Below, piece by piece: positions 45,658 through 54,566 of a stretch of 64,000 nt of DNA. Made by a program: the position numbers and the translations under genes. The stretch lies in the NCBI RefSeq assembly GCF_017114915.1, contig NZ_JAAUOE010000006.1:1-64000 (forward strand), read 5' to 3'. The notes below the pieces were generated by a model. That model worked only from the letters and a program-made list of their open reading frames with translations, was not told the origin of the DNA and searched no databases. Source of the stretch: Pseudomonas frederiksbergensis. Its GTDB lineage: Bacteria; Pseudomonadota; Gammaproteobacteria; Pseudomonadales; Pseudomonadaceae. How positions within the stretch are numbered: position 1 is the first letter of the stretch; every line of letters begins with the position of its first letter.

Positions 45658-46752
45658 ATGTCACTCATCCTGGAGCACGTCAGCCGCACCGTCGAGGGTC
45701 AGACCTGGATCGACGATGCGTGCCTCAACTTCGAACCCGGATCGTTCAACGTTTTGCTCGGTCGCACCCTGTCCGGCAAAACCAGCCTCATGCGTCTGAT
45801 GGCCGGTCTGGACAAGCCCGATAGCGGCCGCATCCTGATGAACGGCGTCGACGTCACCCAGCGTCCGGTGCGGTTGCGCAACGTGTCGATGGTCTATCAG
45901 CAGTTCATCAATTACCCGACCATGACGGTGTTCGAGAACATCGCCTCGCCGCTGCGTCAGTCCGGCGTTTCCAATGAGCTGATCCAGAGCAAAGTGCTGG
46001 AAACCGCGAAGATGCTGCGCATCGAGAAATTCCTCCAGCGCTATCCCCTGGAACTCTCCGGCGGCCAGCAACAGCGCACGGCCATGGCCCGGGCGCTGGT
46101 CAAGGACGCCGAGCTGATTCTGTTCGACGAGCCGTTGGTCAACCTCGACTACAAGCTGCGCGAAGAGCTGCGCCAGGAAATGCGCGAGCTGTTCAAGGCC
46201 CGGCACACCATCGCGATTTACGCCACCACCGAACCCAACGAAGCCCTGGCACTGGCTGGCACCACCACGATTCTTCACGAAGGCCGGGTGATCCAGAGCG
46301 GCAAGTCCTCCGAGGTGTATCACCAGCCGCAAACCGTGCTGGCGGCGGAGTTGTTTTCCGAGCCACCGATCAATCTGATGCCGGGGCGCATTGCCGGCAA
46401 CGAAGTCAGTTTCGCCAATTTCGTGCACTTTCCGTTGAACGTCGATCTGCGGCCGGTGGGCGAAGGCGAGTTCCGTTTCGGCGTGCGTCCCAGCCATATC
46501 TCGCTGGTGCCGAGCAATGACGATGACCTGGAACTGGCGGTGACCGTCGAGGTGGCCGAGATCAGCGGTTCGGAGACGTTCCTGCACGTACGCAACGAGT
46601 ATTTCCTGCTGGTGCTGCATTTGCCCGGTGTTCACGAATACGACGTCGATGCGCCGATTCGCATCTATATCCCGACCCATAAACTGTTTGTGTTCGATAC
46701 GCAGGGGCGGCTGGTCCAGGCGCCCGGTCGTCGCATTGCGAGGGTTGCCTGA
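45658..46752 (+). CDS. glpS: Glycerol ABC transporter ATP-binding protein 1
   Basis: ATPase of 364 residues. Walker A LGRTLSGKTSLMRLMAG, Q-loop MVYQQFINYPTMTV, signature LSGGQQQRTAMARAL and Walker B LILFDEPLVNLD, with a C-terminal TOBE/OB region (RFGVRPSHISLV). In Rhizobium the glpSTPQUV set imports glycerol; the same gene order is seen here. ATG 45658 (M-S-L-I-L-E-H-V) was chosen over an in-frame start at 45628. Shares one base with the next gene. Confidence 0.9.
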   Translation: MSLILEHVSRTVEGQTWIDDACLNFEPGSFNVLLGRTLSGKTSLMRLMAGLDKPDSGRILMNGVDVTQRPVRLRNVSMVYQQFINYPTMTVFENIASPLRQSGVSNELIQSKVLETAKMLRIEKFLQRYPLELSGGQQQRTAMARALVKDAELILFDEPLVNLDYKLREELRQEMRELFKARHTIAIYATTEPNEALALAGTTTILHEGRVIQSGKSSEVYHQPQTVLAAELFSEPPINLMPGRIAGNEVSFANFVHFPLNVDLRPVGEGEFRFGVRPSHISLVPSNDDDLELAVTVEVAEISGSETFLHVRNEYFLLVLHLPGVHEYDVDAPIRIYIPTHKLFVFDTQGRLVQAPGRRIARVA

Positions 46753-47845
46753 TGGCCGAAATCCGTTTGCAGAACCTTGCCCACAGCTACACCCACACGC
46801 CGACCGGCCCCGAGGATTACGCGATCCGCGAGATGGACCACGTCTGGGAGCAGGGCGGTGCTTACGCGCTGCTCGGGCCTTCGGGGTGCGGCAAGTCGAC
46901 CTTGCTCAACATTATTTCCGGGTTGCTCAGCCCGTCCCAGGGGCAGGTGCTGTTCGACAGCAAAGTGGTCAACGAGCTGACCCCGGAAAAGCGCAACATC
47001 GCCCAGGTTTTCCAGTTTCCGGTGGTCTACGACACCATGACGGTGTTCGATAACCTGGCCTTTCCGTTGCGTAATCAGGGCATGGCGGAAGCGAAGATTT
47101 ACAGCAAGGTGCATGAAATCGCCGAAGTCCTCGACCTTCAGGCGTTGCTGCACAAGAAGGCGCGCAACCTCACCGCCGATGAAAAACAGAAAGTCTCCAT
47201 GGGCCGTGGGCTGGTGCGTGATGACGTGTCGGCGATCCTTTTCGATGAACCGCTGACGGTGATCGACCCGCACCTGAAGTGGAAGCTGCGGCGCAAGCTC
47301 AAGCAGATCCACGAGCAGTTCAACATCACCATGGTCTATGTCACCCACGATCAGCTCGAAGCCTCGACCTTCGCCGACAAGATCGCGGTGATGTACGGCG
47401 GTCAGATCGTGCAGTTCGGTACGCCCCGGGAATTGTTCGAGCGGCCGAGCCACACCTTTGTCGGCTATTTCATCGGCAGCCCGGGGATGAACCTGATTGA
47501 AGTCCAGCCTCAGGCCGGCGGGGTCGGTTTCGCCGGGACCCACTTGCCGTTGTCCGACGCGATGCAAAGACGCATCGCCGAGTCCGAATGGAAAACCCTG
47601 AAGGTCGGCATCCGCCCGGAGTTCGTCCATGTGTGGGAAGAACCCTTTGATGACGCGCTGCGGGCACAGGTCGTACACGTCGAAGACCTGGGCACGTACA
47701 AGATCTTGACCCTGAACCTTGACGGCGCGCCGCTGAAAGTCCGCCTGGCCGAAGACAAACCGGTGCCCGACGGCACGGCCTACATCAGTTTCCCCGCGCA
47801 ATGGCTGATGGTCTATGCCGATGATTATTTGCTGGAGGTGCTGCC

Positions 47846-47849
<4 letters not shown>
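46752..47849 (+). CDS. glpT: Glycerol ABC transporter ATP-binding protein 2
   Basis: Second ATPase, 365 residues, probably paired with GlpS. Walker A LGPSGCGKSTLLNIISG, Q-loop AQVFQFPVVYDTMTV, Walker B AILFDEPLTVID and H-loop YVTHDQLEASTF are intact. The ABC signature is unusual: LTADEKQKVSMGRGL in place of LSGGQ, a change that I recall as typical of this subfamily and that suggests one degenerate ATP site in the heterodimer. It overlaps the permease gene by 4 bases. Confidence 0.9.
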
Positions 47850-48712
<863 letters not shown>

Positions 48713-48720
48713 GGCCCGCC

Positions 48721-49521
<801 letters not shown>

Positions 49522-49531
49522 GGAGCTGATG

Positions 49532-49804
49532 ATGGAATGGATGAGTTGGACCGTCCCCACGGCGGCGTTCTTCAGCGTCATTGCCTTGATCCTGATGGGC
49601 ATGACGACCTGGGAGTTACGTTCGCCGAGTGTCCCTCGGCGTGGTTTTTTGCCGATTGCCACCACCCGTGGCGATCGGCTGTTTATCGGGCTTCTCGGCA
49701 GCGCCTACCTGCATTTGCTGGTCATCGGCGCCACCGACTGGAGCATCTGGGTGGCGTTCGCGTTGTCCCTGGTGTGGCTGTTGGCTGTGATGCGCTGGGG
49801 CTAG
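49532..49804 (+). CDS. glpU: Small membrane protein of the glycerol transporter (DUF2160 type)
   Basis: Protein of 90 residues with about three hydrophobic segments (AAFFSVIALILMGM, LFIGLLGSAYLHLLVIGA, IWVAFALSLVWLLAVM). This short conserved membrane protein lies between permease and binding-protein genes in known glpSTPQUV operons. ATG 49532 fits AGGAG, which overlaps the glpQ stop, at 6-base spacing; ATG 49529 is possible. Role in transport unknown. Confidence 0.78.
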   Translation: MEWMSWTVPTAAFFSVIALILMGMTTWELRSPSVPRRGFLPIATTRGDRLFIGLLGSAYLHLLVIGATDWSIWVAFALSLVWLLAVMRWG

Positions 49805-49852
49805 TCGACATCGATCGGCAATGTTGCTCCCAAACTCAAACAGGAGGTCTCT

Positions 49853-51595
49853 ATGTTCGACAAAAACAATAAGCTGCGACATAGCGTTTCATTGGCAGCC
49901 ATGCTGGCACTCAGCGGGTTGAGCGCTGCGGCCTGGGCCGATGCCTATGAAGACGCCGCCAAAAAATGGATTGGCAGCGAATTCAAACCGTCTACCCTGA
50001 CGGCCGATCAACAACTCGAAGAGCTGAAGTGGTTTATCAAGGCGTCCGAGCCGTTTCGCGGGATGAACATTAAGGTGGTCTCCGAAACCATTGCCACCCA
50101 CGAATATGAATCCAAGGTGCTGGCCAAAGCGTTTACCGAGATCACCGGGATCAAGCTGACCCACGACCTGCTGCAGGAAGGCGACGTGGTGGAAAAGCTG
50201 CAGACCCAGATGCAATCGGACAAGAACATCTATGACGGTTGGGTCAACGACTCGGACCTGATCGGTACGCACTTTCGCTACGGCAAGACCGAATCGATCA
50301 CCGATCTGATGGCCAACGAAGGCAAGGCCTACACCTCGCCGACGCTGGACATCAAAGACTTCATCGGCATCTCGTTCACCACCGCGCCGGACGGCAAGGT
50401 CTATCAACTGCCCGACCAGCAATTCGCCAACCTCTACTGGTTCCGCGCCGACTGGTTCGAGCGGGCGGACCTGAAAGCCAAATTCAAAGAAAAATACGGT
50501 TATGAATTGGGCGTGCCGGTGAACTGGTCGGCCTATGAAGACATCGCCAAATTCTTCAGCGAAGACGTCAAGGAAATCGACGGCAAACGCGTCTACGGCC
50601 ACATGGACTACGGCAAGAAAGACCCGTCCCTGGGCTGGCGCTTCACCGATGCCTGGTTCTCCATGGCCGGTGCCGGCGACAAAGGCATCCCCAACGGCTT
50701 GCCGGTGGATGAGTGGGGCATCCGCGTCGAGGACTGCCATCCGGTCGGTTCCAGCGTGACCCGTGGCGGCGACACCAACGGCCCGGCGGCGGTCTATGCC
50801 ACCACCAAGTACGTGGACTGGATGAAAAAATACGCGCCACCGGAAGCAGCGGGCATGACCTTCTCCGAATCGGGTCCGGTGCCGTCCCAGGGCAACATCG
50901 CCCAGCAGATTTTCTGGTACACCGCGTTTACCGCCGACATGACCAAGCCGGGCCTGCCGGTGATGAACGCCGATGGCACGCCGAAATGGCGCATGGCGCC
51001 GTCGCCGAAAGGTCCGTATTGGGAGGAGGGCATGAAGCTCGGTTATCAGGACGCCGGTTCCTGGACCTTCCTCAAGTCCACGCCTGAAAAGCAAAAACTC
51101 GCGGCGTGGCTGTACGCACAGTTCGTGACCTCGAAAACCGTATCGCTGAAGAAAACCATTGTCGGCCTGACGCCGATCCGCGAGTCGGACATCAACTCGC
51201 AAGCCATGACCGACCTGGCACCGAAACTCGGTGGCCTGGTGGAGTTCTATCGCAGCCCGGCCCGCGTGCAATGGACCCCGACCGGGACCAACGTGCCGGA
51301 CTATCCGCGCCTGGCGCAACTGTGGTGGAGCCATATCGCCGAAGCGGCCAGTGGCGAGAAAACGCCGCAACAGGCACTGGACGGTCTGGCCAAGGATCAG
51401 GACGCAATCATGACCCGTCTGGAACGCTCGAAGGCCCAAGCCACCTGCGCACCGAAAATGAACCCAGAGCGGGATGCGCAGTACTGGCTCGATCAGCCGG
51501 GTGCGCCGAAACCGAAACTGGCGAACGAGAAGCCTAAAGGTGAAACCGTGAGCTATGCCGAACTGCTGAAATCGTGGGAGGCGGCGCGTAAGTAA
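49853..51595 (+). CDS. glpV: Glycerol ABC transporter substrate-binding protein
   Basis: Periplasmic binding protein of 580 residues, long for the class but normal for GlpV. Signal peptide with hydrophobic HSVSLAAMLALSGLSAAAWA, cleaved near residue 30. Strong AGGAGG ribosome site at 49841-49846. Mature part is tryptophan/tyrosine-rich, as in sugar/polyol-binding proteins. Last gene of the operon, followed by a terminator hairpin. Confidence 0.9.
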   Translation: MFDKNNKLRHSVSLAAMLALSGLSAAAWADAYEDAAKKWIGSEFKPSTLTADQQLEELKWFIKASEPFRGMNIKVVSETIATHEYESKVLAKAFTEITGIKLTHDLLQEGDVVEKLQTQMQSDKNIYDGWVNDSDLIGTHFRYGKTESITDLMANEGKAYTSPTLDIKDFIGISFTTAPDGKVYQLPDQQFANLYWFRADWFERADLKAKFKEKYGYELGVPVNWSAYEDIAKFFSEDVKEIDGKRVYGHMDYGKKDPSLGWRFTDAWFSMAGAGDKGIPNGLPVDEWGIRVEDCHPVGSSVTRGGDTNGPAAVYATTKYVDWMKKYAPPEAAGMTFSESGPVPSQGNIAQQIFWYTAFTADMTKPGLPVMNADGTPKWRMAPSPKGPYWEEGMKLGYQDAGSWTFLKSTPEKQKLAAWLYAQFVTSKTVSLKKTIVGLTPIRESDINSQAMTDLAPKLGGLVEFYRSPARVQWTPTGTNVPDYPRLAQLWWSHIAEAASGEKTPQQALDGLAKDQDAIMTRLERSKAQATCAPKMNPERDAQYWLDQPGAPKPKLANEKPKGETVSYAELLKSWEAARK

Positions 51596-51616
51596 TCGTT
51601 TGTGATGTGAAACGCT

Positions 51617-51645
51617 AACGGCACCGAAAGGTGCCGTTCTCATTT
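51617..51645 (+). terminator. Terminator after glpV
   Basis: Perfect 9-bp stem AACGGCACC with GGTGCCGTT (51617-51638) and a GAAA loop, then TCTCATTT. The same stem recurs after vapC and nuoN. Confidence 0.85.
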
Positions 51646-51659
51646 GTGCCCGATGGACC

Positions 51660-51706
51660 GCTTTCGCGAGCAAGCGACCCAGCGGGAGCAAGCGCTCTCG
51701 CCACAG
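51660..51706. repeat. Degenerate REP unit
   Basis: CTTTCGCGAGCAAGCGACCC followed by GGGAGCAAGCGCTCTCGCCACAG in reduced form; a partial copy of the REP families seen elsewhere. Confidence 0.4.
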
Positions 51707-51810
51707 ATACCTTTCAGGCTACATAACGGATATGTAATTTGCGCGCCACCGTCATGAAAGGTTCGGATTGTTACCTTGACCTCGTTAGTTAATTAAACGA
51801 GGAATCAAAC

Positions 51811-52011
51811 ATGAAACTTGCAGAACTGAGTGCGTTTGCAGCAGCGTTGGTGATGTCTTCTGTTGTTTTGGCTGAAGGTGGCGGCGACAGAGCCTTTGAA
51901 AAAATGATGGCGGCCAATGACCGTTCGGTGGAGACGTTTGTTGCCAAAGAAAAGGCGCGTGATCCCGTCGTCGCGAATGAAAAGAAGGACGACAAGACCA
52001 AAGACTTGTAA
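51811..52011 (+). CDS. Small secreted or periplasmic protein of unknown function
   Basis: Protein of 66 residues. Signal peptide (KLAELSAFAAALVMSSVVLA, cleaved before EGGGDRAFEK) and a charged, lysine-rich remainder (KARDPVVANEKKDDKTKDL) with no cysteine. CGAGGAATC precedes the ATG at good spacing, and a palindrome-like GTTAGTTAATTAAAC lies upstream, so it is probably expressed. I do not recognise the family. Confidence 0.65.
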   Translation: MKLAELSAFAAALVMSSVVLAEGGGDRAFEKMMAANDRSVETFVAKEKARDPVVANEKKDDKTKDL

Positions 52012-52038
52012 GCGGGCAACTGACATCGGATCCCCCTG

Positions 52039-52119
52039 GAGCTGCCGAAGGCTGCGATCTTTTGATCTTGATCTTGATCTTGAAAAGCAAAATCAAAAGA
52101 TCGCAGCCTTCGGCAGCTC
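52039..52119. repeat. Perfect 28-bp inverted repeat with TTGATC tandem loop
   Basis: Arms 52039-52066 and 52092-52119 are exact complements (core GCTGCCGAAGGCTGCGATCT). The 25-base loop contains part of a (TTGATC)3 tandem run. Longest perfect inverted repeat noticed in the window; it shares a core with the repeat at 27.2 kb. Confidence 0.92.
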
Positions 52120-52301
52120 AGATTCTCAATCTACAGGTATAAAAAAGGCGCCCCGAAGGACGCCAAAAGATTCACCTCTTACCAACGGAGCAAGGAGCTT
52201 CTGCACCACGTATTTGACTTCGATGTCGCGCTCCCAGCGCTTCTACTGGGCCTGAGTAGCACTGCATATATTTGTCGCCTGAAAGCTACGATCTCAAAAC
52301 G
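52120..52301. other. Gap without an assigned gene
   Basis: Between the large inverted repeat and the toxin terminator. On the minus strand a frame reading ERDIEVKYVVQKLLAPLVRG is open for about 38 codons but begins after a TAG without a start. Another short minus-strand frame opens with ATG at about 52269 (31 codons). Neither could be tied to a family. Confidence 0.4.
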
Positions 52302-52327
52302 CAAAAACGGCACCCGAAACGTGCCGT
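52302..52327 (-). terminator. Terminator after the PIN toxin gene
   Basis: Stem ACGGCAC (52307-52313) with GTGCCGT (52321-52327); on the minus strand it is followed by a U run (complement of 52303-52307). Related to the terminators after glpV and nuoN. Confidence 0.75.
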
Positions 52328-52352
52328 CCTCATTTGTGCCTGTTCCAGCCGA

Positions 52353-52730
52353 TCAGACCAAAACAGCCAAATCCGTGTACCGGGCAACCAATGGATCGGC
52401 GGTGAGAAGTTTCATGGGTTCTGCCATGGCCGTTGCAACAATGAGACGGTCAAACGGGTCACGATGGTGATGTTCGAGGTCCTTCACGGCAATGGCGTGT
52501 TCCGAGGTCACAGGCAGCTCGATGAACCCGCTGTCGAGGCAGCACTGGCGGATTTCTTCCAGGTCAACGTTCAGCTTTCCCAGCCCGACCTTGATCGCCA
52601 TCTCCCAGAATGTCGCTGCGCTGATGTAAATGTCGGCAGCGCTCTCAATGAGCTTCCTGGCTCTGCCGGATAGCCTGGGGTCATCGCTGAGCGTCCAGAG
52701 CAAAATATGCGTGTCGAGCAGGAGCCTCAT
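52353..52730 (-). CDS. PIN-domain ribonuclease toxin (VapC-like)
   Basis: Toxin of 125 residues, type II toxin-antitoxin system. PIN acidic residues are present: LLLDTHILLW (Asp6), ATFWEMAIKVG (Glu), HRDPFDRLIVATAM (Asp) and LLTADP (Asp). It probably cleaves a specific RNA. Its ATG overlaps the antitoxin stop by 4 bases. Target unknown. Confidence 0.88.
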   Translation of the reverse strand: MRLLLDTHILLWTLSDDPRLSGRARKLIESAADIYISAATFWEMAIKVGLGKLNVDLEEIRQCCLDSGFIELPVTSEHAIAVKDLEHHHRDPFDRLIVATAMAEPMKLLTADPLVARYTDLAVLV

Positions 52731-52966
52731 TCTTGAGTGCCTTCAAAAGCATCGAGCATGTCGTCTGGCAGTGGGGCGTCAAAGTCTTCGGGGAGCACCA
52801 GTTTGCCTTTCATCGCTCCGATACGCTGGCCACGGGGTTTTCCCATCGGAACCAGACGCGCAAGGGCCCGACCATGTTTGGCAATCGTGATGATCTGTCC
52901 GGCGGCCGCGTCATCGACGAGTTTGGACAGATTGTTTTTTGCTTCGGCCAACGGGACGACGATCAT
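52727..52966 (-). CDS. Phd/YefM-family antitoxin
   Basis: Antitoxin of 79 residues. Phd DNA-binding N-terminus (VVPLAEAKNNLSKLVDDAAA, then IITIAKHGRALARLVP) and a disordered acidic C-terminus (PEDFDAPLPDDMLDAFEG) expected to wrap the toxin. First gene of the pair, with a strong palindromic operator upstream, as is usual for autoregulation. Confidence 0.88.
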   Translation of the reverse strand: MIVVPLAEAKNNLSKLVDDAAAGQIITIAKHGRALARLVPMGKPRGQRIGAMKGKLVLPEDFDAPLPDDMLDAFEGTQE

Positions 52967-53157
52967 GGTTTCTCTCCAATATTCTGGACAAATATAGCCA
53001 GAATATTGGGAGACGGTAAAGATGCGCGATTCTTCAAGTGGGACGGGGGCGATTTGGAGCGTTTCACTCGATGGGTCAGCAGCGTGACATTACCCTGGCG
53101 CTCAGCGGCCAAGGCGTCTAGGCCGTCTACCAGTTCGGAAAAGATGTCACGGTTCAT
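52963..53157 (-). pseudogene. Probable truncated HTH-antitoxin remnant
   Basis: Frame of 64 codons from ATG 53157. The first 30 residues (MNRDIFSELVDGLDALAAER, then QGNVTLLTHRV) resemble the N-terminus shared by HigA-like XRE antitoxins, but the helix-turn-helix that should follow is absent; the frame runs instead into the Phd operator region and stops four bases inside the phd gene. I read it as the left-over end of an older antitoxin gene. It could also be expressed as a leader peptide. Family resemblance is from memory. Confidence 0.5.
52976..53009. promoter_or_regulatory. Operator palindrome of the Phd/PIN pair
   Basis: Perfect 12-bp inverted repeat CCAATATTCTGG (52976-52987) with CCAGAATATTGG (52998-53009), 10-base spacer. 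The half-site centres are 22 bases apart, about two helical turns, on the upstream side of the antitoxin start. Confidence 0.85.
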
Positions 53158-53328
53158 TGTTCTTTCTCGTGTTGATTTATCGATCCAGCCAGTCATTCAA
53201 GATAGAGCCAAGTGCGCAGTGCTGGATGTAGGACGAAACGGACAATCCGGCGAGAGCTTTCGGGGATTGCAGGAGGAGGGGAGTGCGGCGTTGGATAACG
53301 TCGAACCAGCGGAGTAGCTGCCGGATCC

Positions 53329-53358
53329 TGTGGCGAGTGCGCGTGTCCCTCGCCACAG
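53329..53358. repeat. Single REP unit (GTGGCGAG family)
   Basis: TGTGGCGAGTGCGCGTGTCC followed by CTCGCCACAG; one hairpin downstream of the Tai4 gene and probably helping to end its transcript. Confidence 0.6.
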
Positions 53359-53375
53359 TGTTGGCTCATGCAGGG

Positions 53376-53834
53376 TCAATCGTTTTTGGATCGTGGCGGG
53401 TTGTCCTGACGATAGGTATGTTGGGGATTGATGACCAATTGCCTGACCTGACTGTCCAACTCTTTGCTGTGATACAGGTCCAGGCATTTGAGCAGCTCAA
53501 ATCGAACGCCTTGACGCTCTGATTCGACCAGCGGATTGTGATAATCACGAGCCAGAAACTGGTCAACCAGTGGTTTACCGGCTTGAGGTGCTTGCTCCAG
53601 ATCGAAAGAGGTCCAGTCCATAAGCGCACTGGCACTGCTTCCGGCGTCCTGGGCGGCTTCAGGTTCGTTCTTGTAGGCTGTAGCGATGCAGTCTGCCAGC
53701 ACCATATCCTTGTAATTTTGCGCGTAGGTGCGCCCGCCTGCCTGTGGGGAGTGGGTCGGATCATCCTTGGACCAACTGTTGGAAGGTGCGGCAGCCCAAG
53801 CCAGTATCAAGACCGTAGTCAAATACTTCATCAA
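53376..53834 (-). CDS. Type VI secretion amidase immunity protein (Tai4-like)
   Basis: Protein of 152 residues with a signal peptide (MMKYLTTVLILAWAAAPSNS), so periplasmic, where Tai immunity proteins bind and block the incoming or self Tae amidase. The segment YAQNYKDMVLADCIATAYKN and CLDLYHSKELDSQVRQLV fit the Tai4 helical family. Cysteines occur in ADCIA and KCLDL. It starts within the stop of the effector gene (ATGA overlap), the standard effector-immunity arrangement. Confidence 0.8.
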   Translation of the reverse strand: MMKYLTTVLILAWAAAPSNSWSKDDPTHSPQAGGRTYAQNYKDMVLADCIATAYKNEPEAAQDAGSSASALMDWTSFDLEQAPQAGKPLVDQFLARDYHNPLVESERQGVRFELLKCLDLYHSKELDSQVRQLVINPQHTYRQDNPPRSKND

Positions 53835-54331
53835 GACAAACTCCAGAAGTTTGCGCGGTCGGTTTGATAGTTCACACCCGGCTCATTGAAATAGCAGTGG
53901 TCATAACACATTCTGCCGTCAAACAATGTGGCATGCCCCTGAGCGTCCGACCAGCCAGAAACCTCAAACAAAATAAGTCCCTTCCTGCCCGCCAGGGTGC
54001 CGCCATCTGCGGCCGGGTATCTGACCGTCTCGGCACTTCCCCATTGCTGTTCCAGATAGGCAATCAGGCTTTTGACGCGATAAAAGTACCAGCGCTTATC
54101 AACGCCAGACACGGTTTCACCCACTATTCGCGGTATGAGTGAGCCGGAGTAATTGAGGATATAGCTCATGCGCACTGCGCACGTGTTGACCCACCTTAGG
54201 GCCGGATCACGGCTGTTAATGTTCATTGCAACATTGCCGCCGATGACTGTCGCAACTTTTTCAGATGGATTGAGGGGATCGTATATCCGTTGAGAAGCCG
54301 CCCACGCGCTAGAAAATGAGGGTCGAATCAT
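53831..54331 (-). CDS. Type VI secretion peptidoglycan amidase effector (Tae4-like)
   Basis: Effector of 166 residues of the Tae4 family (NlpC/P60-like), which cuts the D-glutamyl/mDAP bond in peptidoglycan. Catalytic cysteine in NTCAVRMSYILNYSG (Cys51), catalytic histidine in AQGHATLFDGR (His133), and a downstream CYDHCYF pair. There is no signal peptide, as expected for a type VI substrate. No type VI apparatus genes (hcp, vgrG, tss) are in this window, so the pair is an orphan here. Base composition is a little lower in GC than the flanking operons. Confidence 0.87.
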   Translation of the reverse strand: MIRPSFSSAWAASQRIYDPLNPSEKVATVIGGNVAMNINSRDPALRWVNTCAVRMSYILNYSGSLIPRIVGETVSGVDKRWYFYRVKSLIAYLEQQWGSAETVRYPAADGGTLAGRKGLILFEVSGWSDAQGHATLFDGRMCYDHCYFNEPGVNYQTDRANFWSLS

Positions 54332-54510
54332 GTTTCATCCTTGATTTTAGGAAGCAGAAAATCTTCAGCAGTTTAATCCTTCATGCTTGAGGTGACGATG
54401 GTGGTACTCGCTGCTCAACAGGACCTCATACCTCGGGCCGCAAGGTTACATTTCGTCATGTGTGGCCCGATGCGAAAAGGGGAGGGCAACAGTAACAAAT
54501 CCCACAAACG

Positions 54511-54537
54511 CAAAAACGGCACCCGAAGGTGCCGTTT
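54511..54537 (-). terminator. Terminator after nuoN
   Basis: Perfect stem AAACGGCACC with GGTGCCGTTT (54514-54537) and a 4-base loop; the complement gives a U run on the minus strand. It ends the nuo operon. The rest of the 54332-54566 gap holds no recognised gene. Confidence 0.85.
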
Positions 54538-54566
54538 CTGTTTGTTACCGAGTATCGCCTAAACGA

